Below are positions 1 through 5,049 of a DNA stretch of 6,567 nt, piece after piece. This stretch comes from an uncultured Propionibacteriaceae bacterium (GTDB taxonomy: Bacteria > Actinomycetota > Actinomycetes > Propionibacteriales > Propionibacteriaceae). The notes beneath the pieces were generated by a model. That model saw only the letters and a program-made list of their open reading frames with translations, was not told the origin of the DNA and made no database searches. A program made the translations under genes and the position numbers. The first letter of the stretch is position 1. Each line of letters starts with the position of its first letter. The stretch is taken from contig CALMAD010000486.1 of assembly GCA_937859105.1 (NCBI GenBank), forward strand, positions 1 to 6,567, given 5' to 3'.

Positions 1-241
1 CGCCGTTGCGGCCGATGACGATGCCCGGACGCGCGGCGTACAGGAAGATCGTCACCCGCTCGGAGCGGCGCTCGATCTCGATGCTGCTCACGCCGGCACG
101 CTCGAGGTTCTTCGTCAGCCAGTCGCGGACCTTGACGTCCTCAGCCACCAGCTCGGAATAGTTCTTGTCGGCATACCAGCGGGTCACGTGATCGGTCGTG
201 ATCCCGAGCCGGAAGCCATTCGGGTTGATCTTTTGGCCCAT
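1..241 (-). CDS. rpsC: 30S ribosomal protein S3 (uS3), N-terminal part, cut by window edge
   Basis: S3 sits in the head of the small ribosomal subunit at the mRNA entry channel. The first 80 codons are visible, starting [19 protein letters not shown], the conserved S3 N-terminus. The type II KH domain begins in the visible part, and its GXXG loop reads GRNG at residues 77-80, right at the edge. As I recall, many actinobacterial S3 proteins have GRRG there, so the Asn is a mild variation. The ATG lies two bases after the rplV stop, with a GGGAG Shine-Dalgarno inside the rplV 3' end, which suggests translational coupling. The gene is eighth in the S10 operon, and the rest lies to the left of the window. 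Identity is secure; only completeness is unknown. Confidence 0.97.
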   Translation of the reverse strand, partial: MGQKINPNGFRLGITTDHVTRWYADKNYSELVAEDVKVRDWLTKNLERAGVSSIEIERRSERVTIFLYAARPGIVIGRNG

Positions 242-243
242 GC

Positions 244-645
244 TCAGGCTCCCTTCTCGGACTTGGGCTCGACGACGACGGTGATGTGGCTGCCGCGCTT
301 CATGATGCGGCTCGCGGAGCCCTTGGCCCGCGGCCGGATCCGGCGGAGCGTCACGCCCTCGTCGACGAAGGCCTGGCTGATGAACAGGTCATCAGCGCGC
401 AGGCTCTCGCTGCTCTCGGCGTTGGCCGCCGCGGACGCGACGACCTTGTAGACCGGGCCGGCCGCGGCCTGCGGGGCGAACTTCAGCACGGCGAGGGCGT
501 CGTTGACGTCGAGGCCGCGGACGATGTCGATCACCCGGCGAACCTTCGTCGGCGACATCCGGACGTGACGCGCGATGGCGTACGAGCCGGGACGATCGCC
601 GAGCAAGGCAGCGCGGCGGCTCGGCCGCGTTTCGGTGTTGCTCAT
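244..645 (-). CDS. rplV: 50S ribosomal protein L22 (uL22)
   Basis: L22 binds 23S rRNA early in assembly. Its long beta-hairpin lines the nascent-peptide exit tunnel, where changes are known to cause macrolide resistance in other bacteria. The 133-residue product has the globular L22 domain from about residue 21 ([20 protein letters not shown]). The tunnel hairpin lies at about 93-125 ([16 protein letters not shown]... to ...RGSHITVVV), with no visible insertion or deletion. Compared with E. coli it carries an N-terminal extension of about 20 basic, Ser/Thr-rich residues, common in actinobacterial L22. The ATG at 645 is preceded by AGAGGA at 8-base spacing. It follows rpsS by 25 bases and precedes rpsC by 2. 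Confidence 0.98.
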   Translation of the reverse strand: MSNTETRPSRRAALLGDRPGSYAIARHVRMSPTKVRRVIDIVRGLDVNDALAVLKFAPQAAAGPVYKVVASAAANAESSESLRADDLFISQAFVDEGVTLRRIRPRAKGSASRIMKRGSHITVVVEPKSEKGA

Positions 646-670
646 ACTCTCTTTCCTCTTCTCGCGACGC

Positions 671-952
671 TCAGCGCCGGCGCGCCTTCTTGTCGTCCTT
701 CACGTGGCCGCGGTAGGTGCGCGTCGGGGCGAACTCGCCGAGCTTGTGCCCCACCATGGCCTCGGTGACGAAAACCGGCACGTGCTTACGGCCGTCGTGC
801 ACCGCGATGGTGTGCCCGATCATGTCCGGGATGATCATCGAGCGGCGCGACCAGGTCTTGATGACGTTGTGGGTCTTCTTCTCGTTCTGAACATCGACCT
901 TCTTGGCCAGATGCTCGTCGACGAAGGGGCCCTTCTTCAGGCTGCGTGGCAT
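671..952 (-). CDS. rpsS: 30S ribosomal protein S19 (uS19)
   Basis: S19 is in the head of the small subunit, where it pairs with S13 and contacts the A-site finger of 23S rRNA. The 93-residue product is full length for the family. It begins [19 protein letters not shown] and contains the conserved core [20 protein letters not shown] (38-57) and the stretch [18 protein letters not shown] (66-83). It ends in a basic tail, KDDKKARRR. The ATG has GGAG 8 bases upstream. It lies 22 bases after the rplB stop and 25 before rplV. Nothing unusual is seen. Confidence 0.98.
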   Translation of the reverse strand: MPRSLKKGPFVDEHLAKKVDVQNEKKTHNVIKTWSRRSMIIPDMIGHTIAVHDGRKHVPVFVTEAMVGHKLGEFAPTRTYRGHVKDDKKARRR

Positions 953-974
953 GTCTTCTTCTCCAACTCCCCGA

Positions 975-1811
975 TCAGCGCTTCTTGCCGGACTTGCGGC
1001 GACGGACGATGAGCTTGCTGCTCGCCTTGTTCTTCTTGCGGGTGCGCCCCTCCGGCTTGCCCCACGGGCTCACCGGGTGACGGCCACCGGACGTCCGCCC
1101 TTCGCCACCGCCGTGCGGGTGGTCGATCGGGTTCATGACGACGCCGCGGACGGTCGGGCGGATGCCCTTCCACCGGTTGCGGCCGGCCTTGCCCCAGCAG
1201 ATGTTGCTCTGCTCGGCGTTGCCGACCTCGCCGACGGTCGCGCGGCACCGGACGTCGACCATCCGCATCTCGCCCGAAGGTAGACGCAGGGTCGCCATCC
1301 GCCCCTCGCGGGCGACGAGCTGAATGCGGGCGCCCGCCGAGCGGCCCATCTTGGCCCCGCCGCCGGGACGCAACTCCACCGCGTGCACCGTGGTGCCGAC
1401 GGGGATGTTGCGCAGCGGGAGGTTGTTGCCGGGCTTGATGTCGGCCTCGACGCCCGCCTCGACCCGCGCACCCTGGCGCAGGCCCTCGGGGGCGATGATG
1501 TAGCGCTTCTCGCCGTCGGCGTAGTGCAGCAGCGCGATGCGGGCGGTGCGGTTGGGGTCGTACTCGATGTGAGCGACCTTGGCCGGCACGCCGTCCTTGT
1601 CGTAGCGCTTGAAGTCGACCAGCCGGTAGGCCTGCTTGTGGCCACCGCCGATGTGGCGCGTGGTGATGCGGCCCTGGTTGTTCCGGCCGCCGGTCTTCTT
1701 CAGCGGCACGATCAGCGACTTCTCCGGGGTGGAGCGCGTGATCTCAGCGAAGTCCGCCACCGACGAGCCGCGACGGCCCGGGGTGGTCGGCTTGTACTTA
1801 CGAATAGCCAT
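975..1811 (-). CDS. rplB: 50S ribosomal protein L2 (uL2)
   Basis: L2 is needed for subunit association and for an active peptidyl transferase centre. The 278-residue product has the usual length. The N-terminal OB-fold RNA-binding domain spans about 40-120 ([20 protein letters not shown]). The SH3-like C-terminal domain spans about 125-205, and the conserved C-terminal stretch is [17 protein letters not shown] at 227-243. His231 corresponds to E. coli His229, reported as important for peptidyl transfer. The C-terminus is highly basic. The ATG at 1811 follows rplW by 27 bases and has an AGGGA-type Shine-Dalgarno. I see no truncation or frameshift. Confidence 0.99.
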   Translation of the reverse strand: MAIRKYKPTTPGRRGSSVADFAEITRSTPEKSLIVPLKKTGGRNNQGRITTRHIGGGHKQAYRLVDFKRYDKDGVPAKVAHIEYDPNRTARIALLHYADGEKRYIIAPEGLRQGARVEAGVEADIKPGNNLPLRNIPVGTTVHAVELRPGGGAKMGRSAGARIQLVAREGRMATLRLPSGEMRMVDVRCRATVGEVGNAEQSNICWGKAGRNRWKGIRPTVRGVVMNPIDHPHGGGEGRTSGGRHPVSPWGKPEGRTRKKNKASSKLIVRRRKSGKKR

Positions 1812-1838
1812 GTTTCGTATCCCTGTCTTTGCCCTGGC

Positions 1839-2144
1839 TCAGTTCGCCTGGCCGAAGATGTCGATCCGCTGCCCCTCGGCGACCGTGACGATCGCGCGCT
1901 TGGTGTCGGGGCGCTTGCCGGTGCCGAAGCGGGTGCGGCGACGCTTGCCCTGACGGTTGAGGGTGTTGACCGAGGTGACCTTGACGCCGAAGACCTTCTC
2001 GACGGCGATCTTGATCTCGGTCTTGTTGGCCCGCGGGTCGACGAGGAACGTGTACTTGTTCTCGTCGAGCAGGCCGTAGCTCTTCTCGCTCACCACGGGC
2101 GCCAGCAGGATGTCGCGGTGATCCTTGTGCTTCAGGTCGCTCAC
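1839..2144 (-). CDS. rplW: 50S ribosomal protein L23 (uL23)
   Basis: L23 lies at the exit of the peptide tunnel and is the docking site for trigger factor and signal recognition particle. The 101-residue product shows the family pattern: [15 protein letters not shown] (11-25), the beta-strand [20 protein letters not shown] (31-50), [16 protein letters not shown] (52-67) and a basic extension. E18/E20 trigger-factor contacts described in E. coli fall in the region around VVSEKS. The start is GTG at 2144, overlapping the rplD stop in a GTGA tetranucleotide. CAGGAG lies 8 bases upstream inside rplD. This implies translational coupling to rplD. Confidence 0.98.
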   Translation of the reverse strand: MSDLKHKDHRDILLAPVVSEKSYGLLDENKYTFLVDPRANKTEIKIAVEKVFGVKVTSVNTLNRQGKRRRTRFGTGKRPDTKRAIVTVAEGQRIDIFGQAN

Positions 2145-2806
2145 TTCTCAGACTCCTGATTGCTCGAGGCGGACTCGGTCTGGCCGCCGGCCGGCTTGCT
2201 CGCCACGAAGGCGTCCAAAGCGGCGGACGAGAAGACCACGTCGTCGGCGACGATGACGTCGTAGACGTTCAACTGGTCGACCGAGAGCACGTGGACGTGC
2301 TGCAGGTTCCGCAGGCTCAGCCACGCCAGATCCTCGTCGCGGGTCAGGACGGCCAGCACGCGCTTGCCGGTGACGCCGGACAGGGCCTTGAGGGCCGACT
2401 TGGTGGACGGCTTACCGCTCGCGAACTCGCCGACGACGTGGACGCGGCCCTCGCGGGCCCGGTCCGACAGCGCGCCGCGGAGCGCGGCCGCGATCATCTT
2501 CTTCGGCGTCCGCTGGGCGTAGCCGCGCGGCTGCGGACCGTGAACGGTGCCGCCGCCGGTCCACTGCGGGGCGCGCCGCGAACCCTGGCGGGCGCGGCCG
2601 GTGCCCTTCTGACGCCACGGCTTCGCGCCACCGCCGCGGACGTCGCCGCGGGTCTTCGTGGCGTGCGTGCCCTGGCGGGCCGCGGCCTGCTGCGCGACGA
2701 CGACCTGATGCATCAGCGGGATGTTCGCCTGCGCGTTGAACAGGTGGCCGGGCAGCTCGGCGGACTTCGAGGTGCCGATCACCTCGACCTTGAGAGACTC
2801 GCTCAT
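2141..2806 (-). CDS. rplD: 50S ribosomal protein L4 (uL4)
   Basis: L4 is an early 23S rRNA binder whose extended loop reaches the exit tunnel. In E. coli it also represses its own S10 operon by binding the leader; whether it does so here is unknown. The 221-residue product has the basic tunnel loop at about 47-103 ([20 protein letters not shown] then [12 protein letters not shown]), followed by the alpha/beta domain (RALSD-type helix at 109-117, [10 protein letters not shown] at 150-159). The last 18 residues form a Ser/Glu/Gln-rich tail not needed for the core fold. The ATG at 2806 overlaps the rplC stop as ATGA, with GGGAG 7 bases upstream. Confidence 0.98.
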   Translation of the reverse strand: MSESLKVEVIGTSKSAELPGHLFNAQANIPLMHQVVVAQQAAARQGTHATKTRGDVRGGGAKPWRQKGTGRARQGSRRAPQWTGGGTVHGPQPRGYAQRTPKKMIAAALRGALSDRAREGRVHVVGEFASGKPSTKSALKALSGVTGKRVLAVLTRDEDLAWLSLRNLQHVHVLSVDQLNVYDVIVADDVVFSSAALDAFVASKPAGGQTESASSNQESEK

Positions 2807-3462
2807 GCCTTCGCTCCCTTCTTGACGGCGTTGCGCACGACGACGAGGGCGCCCTTGGGGCCGGGCACGGAGCCCTTGACCAGGATCAGCCCGCGCTCGG
2901 CGTCCACAGCGTGGATCGTCAGGTTCTGGACGGTGACCTTCTCGACGCCCATGCGACCCGCCATCCGCATGCCCTTGAAGACGCGCGAGGGGGTCGAGCT
3001 CTGGCCGATCGAGCCGGGCGAACGGTGCTTGCGGTGGACGCCGTGGCCGGCACCCAGGCCGCCGAACCCGTGGCGCTTCATGACGCCCGCGGTGCCCTTG
3101 CCCTTGGTGACGCCGGTCACGTCCACGGCCTCGCCGGCGGCGAACGCCTCGGCGGTGATCTCCTGCCCGAGCGTGTACTCGGACGCGTCGGCCGTGCGCA
3201 GTTCGACGAGATGACGGCGCGGCGTGACCCCGGCCTTCTCGAAGTGGCCCTCGTCGGGCTTGTTGACGTTCTTCGGCTTGATCGCGCCGAAGCCGAGCTG
3301 CACGGCGTTGTAGCCGTCACGCTCGGGGGTGCGGACCTGCGTCACGACGCAGGGACCTGCCTGGATGACGGTGACGGGGACGACCTTGTTCTGCTCGTCC
3401 CACAACTGGGTCATGCCGAGCTTGGAGCCCAGGATGCCCTTCACGATGCGTTCTTTGTTCAT
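2803..3462 (-). CDS. rplC: 50S ribosomal protein L3 (uL3)
   Basis: L3 helps nucleate large-subunit assembly and its loop approaches the peptidyl transferase centre. I chose the ATG at 3462, giving 219 residues starting [20 protein letters not shown], because this is the family N-terminus. GAGG lies 9 bases upstream. An in-frame GTG at 3477 would add MRSAA and overlap the rpsJ stop; it is less likely because it has no family support. The conserved loop [16 protein letters not shown] (143-158) includes Gln154, which corresponds to the glutamine methylated by PrmB in E. coli. The [11 protein letters not shown] motif follows. The stop overlaps the rplD start. Confidence 0.98.
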   Translation of the reverse strand: MNKERIVKGILGSKLGMTQLWDEQNKVVPVTVIQAGPCVVTQVRTPERDGYNAVQLGFGAIKPKNVNKPDEGHFEKAGVTPRRHLVELRTADASEYTLGQEITAEAFAAGEAVDVTGVTKGKGTAGVMKRHGFGGLGAGHGVHRKHRSPGSIGQSSTPSRVFKGMRMAGRMGVEKVTVQNLTIHAVDAERGLILVKGSVPGPKGALVVVRNAVKKGAKA

Positions 3463-3473
3463 GGCAGCTGACC

Positions 3474-3785
3474 TCACGGAAGCTTGATCTCGATGTCGAC
3501 ACCGGCCGGAAGGTCGAGACGCATGAGCGAATCGACCGTCTTCGGCGTCGGATCGAGGATGTCGATGAGCCGCTTGTGGGTGCGCATCTCGAAGTGCTCG
3601 CGGCTGTCCTTGTACTTGTGGGGCGACCGAATCACGCAGTACACGTTCTTCTCGGTCGGCAGCGGCACCGGCCCGGCAACGCGGGCGCCGGTGCGGGTGA
3701 CCGTATCGACGATCTTCTTCGCCGACGTATCGATGACCTCATGGTCGTAGGCCCGGAGGCGAATCCGGATCTTCTGTCCCGCCAT
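3474..3785 (-). CDS. rpsJ: 30S ribosomal protein S10 / NusE (uS10)
   Basis: S10 is a head protein of the small subunit. Free S10 (NusE) pairs with NusB and links NusG to ribosomes during antitermination and transcription-translation coupling. The 103-residue product begins [20 protein letters not shown], the standard actinobacterial start. It contains [20 protein letters not shown] (36-55), the loop with [20 protein letters not shown] (56-75) and the ending [14 protein letters not shown]. The ATG at 3785 has AAGGA 5 bases upstream. An in-frame ATG at 3821 would add 12 residues ([12 protein letters not shown]), but it lies in a predicted leader hairpin and outside the family N-terminus. This is the first gene of the operon. 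Confidence 0.98.
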   Translation of the reverse strand: MAGQKIRIRLRAYDHEVIDTSAKKIVDTVTRTGARVAGPVPLPTEKNVYCVIRSPHKYKDSREHFEMRTHKRLIDILDPTPKTVDSLMRLDLPAGVDIEIKLP

Positions 3786-3790
3786 GGAAA

Positions 3791-3795
3791 TCCTT
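3791..3795 (-). promoter_or_regulatory. Ribosome binding site of rpsJ
   Basis: On the minus strand the sequence reads AAGGA-TTTCC-ATG, a good Shine-Dalgarno at 5-base spacing. It supports the start at 3785 over the upstream in-frame ATG at 3821. Confidence 0.8.
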
Positions 3796-3810
3796 ATCAG
3801 TTCGAGCGGT

Positions 3811-3841
3811 GGAGCCAGCATCTGCTCCCCTTCGGCGGAGC
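3811..3841 (-). promoter_or_regulatory. Possible S10 leader switch: two mutually exclusive hairpins
   Basis: Read on the minus strand, three 5-base arms follow each other: GCTCC (3841-3837), GGAGC (3828-3824) and GCTCC (3815-3811). The middle arm can pair perfectly with either neighbour, and each pairing leaves an 8-base loop (GCCGAAGG or AGATGCTG). This is the architecture of an alternative-pairing switch, 25 bases upstream of the rpsJ start. The second hairpin can add AG/CU pairs, putting the in-frame AUG at 3821 in its loop. Autoregulation of S10 operons through leader RNA is known in E. coli (L4). That this element regulates here is inference. Five-base arms in GC-rich DNA can arise by chance. 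Confidence 0.4.
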
Positions 3842-3910
3842 CCCTCGGGTGAGAAACCCCTTGTCGCAACGACCCCCGCGCCCGGGCGTGTCGCGTCGGT
3901 TCGGACCGCA

Positions 3911-3933
3911 CAAGATCACGATTCGTGGTCTTG
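3911..3933. repeat. 23-base near-perfect inverted repeat upstream of rpsJ
   Basis: The arm CAAGATCACGA (3911-3921), one central T, and the arm TCGTGGTCTTG (3923-3933) form a dyad with ten of eleven pairs exact. The remaining pair is a G/U-type mismatch that is still allowed in RNA. There is no T-tract on either side, so a simple terminator is unlikely. It lies 126 bases upstream of the rpsJ start. It could be an operator for a dimeric regulator or a stable hairpin in the S10 leader transcript. The sequence alone does not decide between these. Confidence 0.55.
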
Positions 3934-4022
3934 GTGGGGCCGGGCGCCGACCGCCTGGCTTGCCGAGTGGGTTGACCCGCGGTGGTTGGCCGACCGAAAT
4001 CGCCCAGCCTCGCCGCAGCCCG

Positions 4023-4069
4023 CGTCAAAGCAACTTGACTATCTTTTCACGACACCCAAGCCCACGCAA
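4023..4069 (-). promoter_or_regulatory. Candidate S10 operon promoter in an A/T-rich island
   Basis: Positions 4024-4050 are clearly A/T-richer than everything around them, which makes this the likeliest promoter site. On the minus strand TTGCGT (4069-4064) is followed after 17 bases by AAAGAT (4046-4041), and GATAGT at 4043-4038 overlaps it. All are weak matches to the housekeeping -35 and -10 hexamers. The island also contains the palindrome GTCAA-AGCAAC-TTGAC (4024-4039), whose arms resemble back-to-back -35 boxes. No good -10 stands at the right distance from either arm. A start here would give a leader of roughly 250 bases. Confidence 0.3.
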
Positions 4070-4223
4070 ATCCTTGCGAGGGCCAGATCCGGGGACGATC
4101 CCGCCCTCCACCCGTCCGGCTCGCCGGGCCGCAGGCGTCCGAGGCCGACGGAGGCGTCCGGAATCCCGCCGCACGGGTCCATCGGTACGCCCGGAGGACT
4201 ACCGCTGACGAGCCCCGACGGTG

Positions 4224-4229
4224 AATACT
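4224..4229 (+). promoter_or_regulatory. Weak -10-like box before the lipoprotein gene
   Basis: AATACT within GGTGAATACTG matches four of six positions of the -10 consensus. No convincing -35 hexamer is found 16-18 bases upstream. Transcription from it would begin near 4236, almost exactly at the in-frame ATG at 4237, so a leaderless message starting there is an alternative to the start I chose at 4270. Confidence 0.25.
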
Positions 4230-4259
4230 GACAGCGATGCCATGCTTCCGACGCCGACT

Positions 4260-4265
4260 GGGGGA
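4260..4265 (+). promoter_or_regulatory. Probable ribosome binding site of the lipoprotein gene
   Basis: GGGGGA stands 4 bases before the ATG at 4270. The spacing is short and the match is imperfect. It favours 4270 over the ATG at 4237, which has no purine-rich stretch just upstream. Confidence 0.45.
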
Positions 4266-4269
4266 TTCA

Positions 4270-4986
4270 ATGCCGTCTTCTCGCCACTTCGTTCGCCTGA
4301 CCGCCGCGAGCGTCGCCGTCGCCGCCGTGTTGTCCGGGTGCACCATCGGGTCACCGTCACGGTCGGCCACGCCGTTGCCCTCGGAGCCGCTCCCCACGGA
4401 CACGTTGGCGCCCGAGCCGACCGAGGCCCCGACCGACAGCGCCTCCCCCGACCCCTCGGCGACGCCCAGCGACTCCGCCTCGCCGGATCCGTCGGCGACC
4501 CCCACCGATTCCGCCGGCCCCGACGCCACCCCGCAGCCGTCCGGAGCGCCCGGCACGCCCGGGCTCATCTCGGTGGACGCCGGTCAGCAGACCCAGTTGA
4601 CGATGGCCAACGCGTTCCGCAGCGACGGCTGGACCGAGGGCTCTTACCAGACGCCGGGCGCGACCGCCCCGGTGCAGGCGCTCGGCGCAGTCGTGAACTG
4701 CAACCAGGGCACCGCCGAGCTCGAGTACCGCTTCTCCACCTCGCGAGGGCAGGCCAAGGTGACCGTCGCCCAGGACGCGCTGAGCGACTCCAGCGACAAC
4801 ACGCTCGAGTTCCTGCTCGTCGCCGACGGCAAGCAGGTGGCGTCCAAGACCGTGACGTTCAAGCAGACCGCCGAACTGGCGGCCTCCGTGAACGGCGTGA
4901 CCGCGCTGAAGGTCGTCGCGCGCACCAAGGGCGCGTGCACGAACTCGTCCACCGCCCTCATCACGAAGGCGTTCATTCAGGGCTGA
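4270..4986 (+). CDS. Predicted lipoprotein with Pro/Thr-rich linker and NPCBM-like C-terminal domain
   Basis: I do not know a named gene for this. The 238-residue product has a lipoprotein signal peptide: basic n-region (RHFVR), hydrophobic stretch at 10-21 and lipobox LSGC, with Cys24 as the expected lipidation site. It should therefore be anchored on the outer face of the membrane. Residues 25-98 form a flexible Pro/Thr/Ser/Asp linker with a 12-residue repeat. Residues 99-238 form a beta-rich domain whose spacing (TVAQD...LEFLLVADGKQVASKTVTF...SVNGVTALKVVART) resembles the NPCBM/NEW2 domain, a putative carbohydrate-binding module. Cys144 and Cys223 could form a disulfide. No catalytic domain is present. 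Start choice: ATG 4270 gives a standard signal peptide, whereas ATG 4237 adds 11 residues. Domain assignment is by eye. Confidence 0.85.
   Translation: MPSSRHFVRLTAASVAVAAVLSGCTIGSPSRSATPLPSEPLPTDTLAPEPTEAPTDSASPDPSATPSDSASPDPSATPTDSAGPDATPQPSGAPGTPGLISVDAGQQTQLTMANAFRSDGWTEGSYQTPGATAPVQALGAVVNCNQGTAELEYRFSTSRGQAKVTVAQDALSDSSDNTLEFLLVADGKQVASKTVTFKQTAELAASVNGVTALKVVARTKGACTNSSTALITKAFIQG
4435..4533 (+). repeat. Tandem 12-residue repeat in the lipoprotein linker
   Basis: Two units encode DSASPDPSATP plus Ser or Thr (4435-4470 and 4471-4506), and a degenerate third unit reads DSAGPDATP (4507-4533). The first two units agree in 11 of 12 residues but differ at several third codon positions. The duplication is therefore not fresh, and the protein sequence appears to have been kept. 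Such linkers are typical wall-spanning spacers in actinobacterial surface proteins. Confidence 0.75.
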
Positions 4987-5011
4987 GTTCGCGCCGATCG
5001 TCTCGCTTCAC

Positions 5012-5049
5012 CGGCAGCGCCGGGACGCCTCGGGCGCCCGGCGCTGCTG
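5012..5049. terminator. Probable bidirectional terminator between convergent genes
   Basis: The arms CAGCGCCGGG (5015-5024) and CCCGGCGCTG (5037-5046) pair perfectly. The stem extends outward by C-G, G-T and G-C (5012-5014 with 5047-5049), and inward, after a bulged A at 5025, by CGCC/GGCG around a TCG loop. The result is about 17 pairs in 38 bases, nearly filling the 63-base gap between the two stop codons. Neither side has a T-tract, which is common for hairpin terminators in high-GC actinobacteria. It probably ends both the lipoprotein and the peptidase transcripts. Confidence 0.7.

Larger units (their letters stand above)
3786..4269. other. Divergent intergenic region between S10 operon and lipoprotein gene
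   Basis: This 484-base stretch has no convincing gene. Open frames cross it on both strands, but their translations are Arg/Pro/Gly-rich GC artefacts without a recognisable fold. It contains four things described separately: the rpsJ-proximal alternative hairpins, a 23-base dyad at 3911-3933, the A/T-rich island at 4024-4050, and weak promoter and ribosome-binding signals next to the plus-strand gene. Smaller dyads occur at 3863-3873 (GTCG-CAA-CGAC) and 3879-3888 (CGCCCGGGCG). A 9-base direct repeat, AGGCGTCCG, occurs at 4133-4141 and 4152-4160, 19 bases apart. I see no tRNA or insertion sequence. Confidence 0.7.

Noticed and set aside
2291..3214. 307-codon plus-strand frame opposite rplD/rplC
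   Set aside because: Antisense shadow of two secure ribosomal protein genes.
3969..3978. GGGTTGACCC short dyad and its TTGACC as a -35 box
   Set aside because: Only four paired bases per arm and no -10 box at the right spacing.
4090..4103. CGGGGACGATCCCG as a terminator
   Set aside because: The stem is only four or five pairs, has no T-tract and does not follow a gene end.
3576..4231. Long plus-strand open frames (3576-4208, 3809-4231) across rpsJ and the intergenic region
   Set aside because: One is antisense to rpsJ. Both translate to Arg/Pro/Gly-rich sequence without fold or plausible start signals, as expected from high-GC DNA with few stops.
4047..4568. Minus-strand open frame with Gly/Ser/Val repeats overlapping the lipoprotein
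   Set aside because: Its repeats mirror the lipoprotein linker in antisense. The plus frame has a proper signal peptide, lipobox and folded domain.
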